Source: Streptococcus suis
Lineage (GTDB): Bacteria; Bacillota; Bacilli; Lactobacillales; Streptococcaceae
NCBI RefSeq assembly: GCF_017601095.1
Contig: NZ_JAGFUX010000001.1
Span: forward strand, 1-64,000
Direction of reading: 5' to 3'
Length of the DNA stretch: 64,000 nt
Part shown: in pieces, positions 63,394 through 64,000 of the stretch
How positions within the stretch are numbered: position 1 is the first letter of the stretch
Layout: each line of letters begins with the position of its first letter
The notes under the pieces: model-generated
Seen by the model: only the letters and a program-made list of their open reading frames with translations
The model's database searches: none
What the model was told of the DNA's origin: nothing
Position numbers and translations under genes: made by a program

Positions 63394-64000
63394 ATGGGAA
63401 AAGACCAATCAACAAAAAAGAAGCGCTCCTCTCTTTGGAGAAATATTCTATCGGGAATTTTGATTATTCTAGCGATCTGCTTGATTTTTAATAGCTCTAT
63501 TCGAAATATGATTATCGCCTGGAACAGTAATCGTTATCAGGTGACACAGGTGTCTGAAGAGGAAATTGAGCAAAACAAACAAGCAAGTTCTACTTTTGAT
63601 TTCGAACAAGTAGAATCTATTTCAACTGAAGCAGTTTTGAAGGCCCAGTGGGAAGCTCAAAACTTGCCTGTAATTGGTGGTATAGCAATTCCAGATTTAA
63701 AGATCAACCTGCCGATTTTTAAAGGCTTGGACAATGTAGCTCTTATGTACGGAGCTGGTACCATGAAAGAGGACCAGGTTATGGGGCAAGGTAACTATGC
63801 CCTAGCAAGCCATCATATATTTGGAATTGCAGGAGCCAGTGATACCCTTTTTTCACCCCTGGAACATGCAAAAGAGGGTATGAAAATCTACTTAACGGAC
63901 AAAACAAATGTTTATACTTATATTGTAACTAGTGTTGAAGTTGTGACACCAGAAAGCGTCTATGTGATTGATGATGTTGAAGGGAAGAACCAAGTAACGC
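63394..64000 (+). CDS. srtA: Sortase A (partial, runs off the window)
   Basis: First ~202 residues of a class A sortase, the membrane transpeptidase that joins LPxTG proteins to peptidoglycan. A basic N-terminus and one membrane helix (~18-38) precede the sortase barrel: IAIPDLKINLPIFKGL and the catalytic-His strand GNYALASHHIFG. The catalytic Cys and Arg lie beyond the window. GAGGAATAAG upstream overlaps the gyrA end; gyrA-srtA order is typical of streptococci. Confidence 0.93.
   Translation, partial: MGKDQSTKKKRSSLWRNILSGILIILAICLIFNSSIRNMIIAWNSNRYQVTQVSEEEIEQNKQASSTFDFEQVESISTEAVLKAQWEAQNLPVIGGIAIPDLKINLPIFKGLDNVALMYGAGTMKEDQVMGQGNYALASHHIFGIAGASDTLFSPLEHAKEGMKIYLTDKTNVYTYIVTSVEVVTPESVYVIDDVEGKNQVT

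Overview
The window looks like a Streptococcus suis chromosome, or a very close relative. It has low GC, TATAAT promoters with extended -10 motifs, and typical streptococcal blocks: ciaRH, pstSCAB-pstB2-phoU, the pdp-deoC-cdd nucleoside operon, rpsT/coaA, and the divergent ldh/gyrA pair followed by srtA. The species call is inferred from gene order and remembered protein similarity; no search was run.

Region 1 (1-16.4 kb) is integrated mobile DNA. It begins with a PezAT toxin-antitoxin pair, followed by an AT-rich PHP-ATPase gene (TrlF-like). A mobilisation module follows: a hairpin-rich presumptive oriT, two related small relaxosome proteins and a MobP-type relaxase. Next is a nisin-type lantibiotic locus of order P-R-K-F-E-G-I. 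It keeps the leader protease, the two-component sensor, the FEG immunity exporter and a NisI-like lipoprotein. The precursor, modification and export genes (A, B, T, C) are absent, and their expected place between G and I is only about 120 bp. The region closes with a sigma-like protein, a SHOCT micro-protein and a large serine recombinase.

Region 2 (16.4-31 kb) is accessory DNA and holds the most unusual content. A cluster at 17.0-23.1 kb encodes a tandem AAA+ protein with a degenerate first P-loop, a DnaB C-terminal-domain-only ATPase, a WYL regulator, a DnaA AAA+-only protein, a PolC-like exonuclease with almost all catalytic residues lost, and a putative nuclease. The same palindrome, GACAA-N3-TTGTC, lies upstream of the AAA+ gene and of the DnaA-like gene, one on each side of the WYL gene, so the cluster may be one co-regulated system. 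Imperfect 38-41 bp direct repeats bracket it. Downstream lie a DUF1643 gene, several decayed genes, a DUF5960 gene with a truncated partner, a Sel1-repeat protein, a frameshifted zinc-ribbon gene, an RlaP-like nucleotidyltransferase, and a pair of coiled-coil/glycine-rich hydrophobic proteins of unknown function.

Region 3 (31-64 kb) is mostly core genome: HAD phosphatase, LdcB-like carboxypeptidase, VOC and SRPBCC proteins, DUF2130, DUF1858/DUF438, truB, ribF, a K+ channel, spx, UPF0223, an inositol-phosphatase-like protein, an RNA methyltransferase, phosphate uptake, ciaRH with its own CiaR-type promoter, rpsT, coaA, nucleoside salvage and import, a tandem hairpin array, a RibD-like reductase, ldh, gyrA and the start of srtA. 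GyrA carries Lys at position 81, a quinolone-resistance position.
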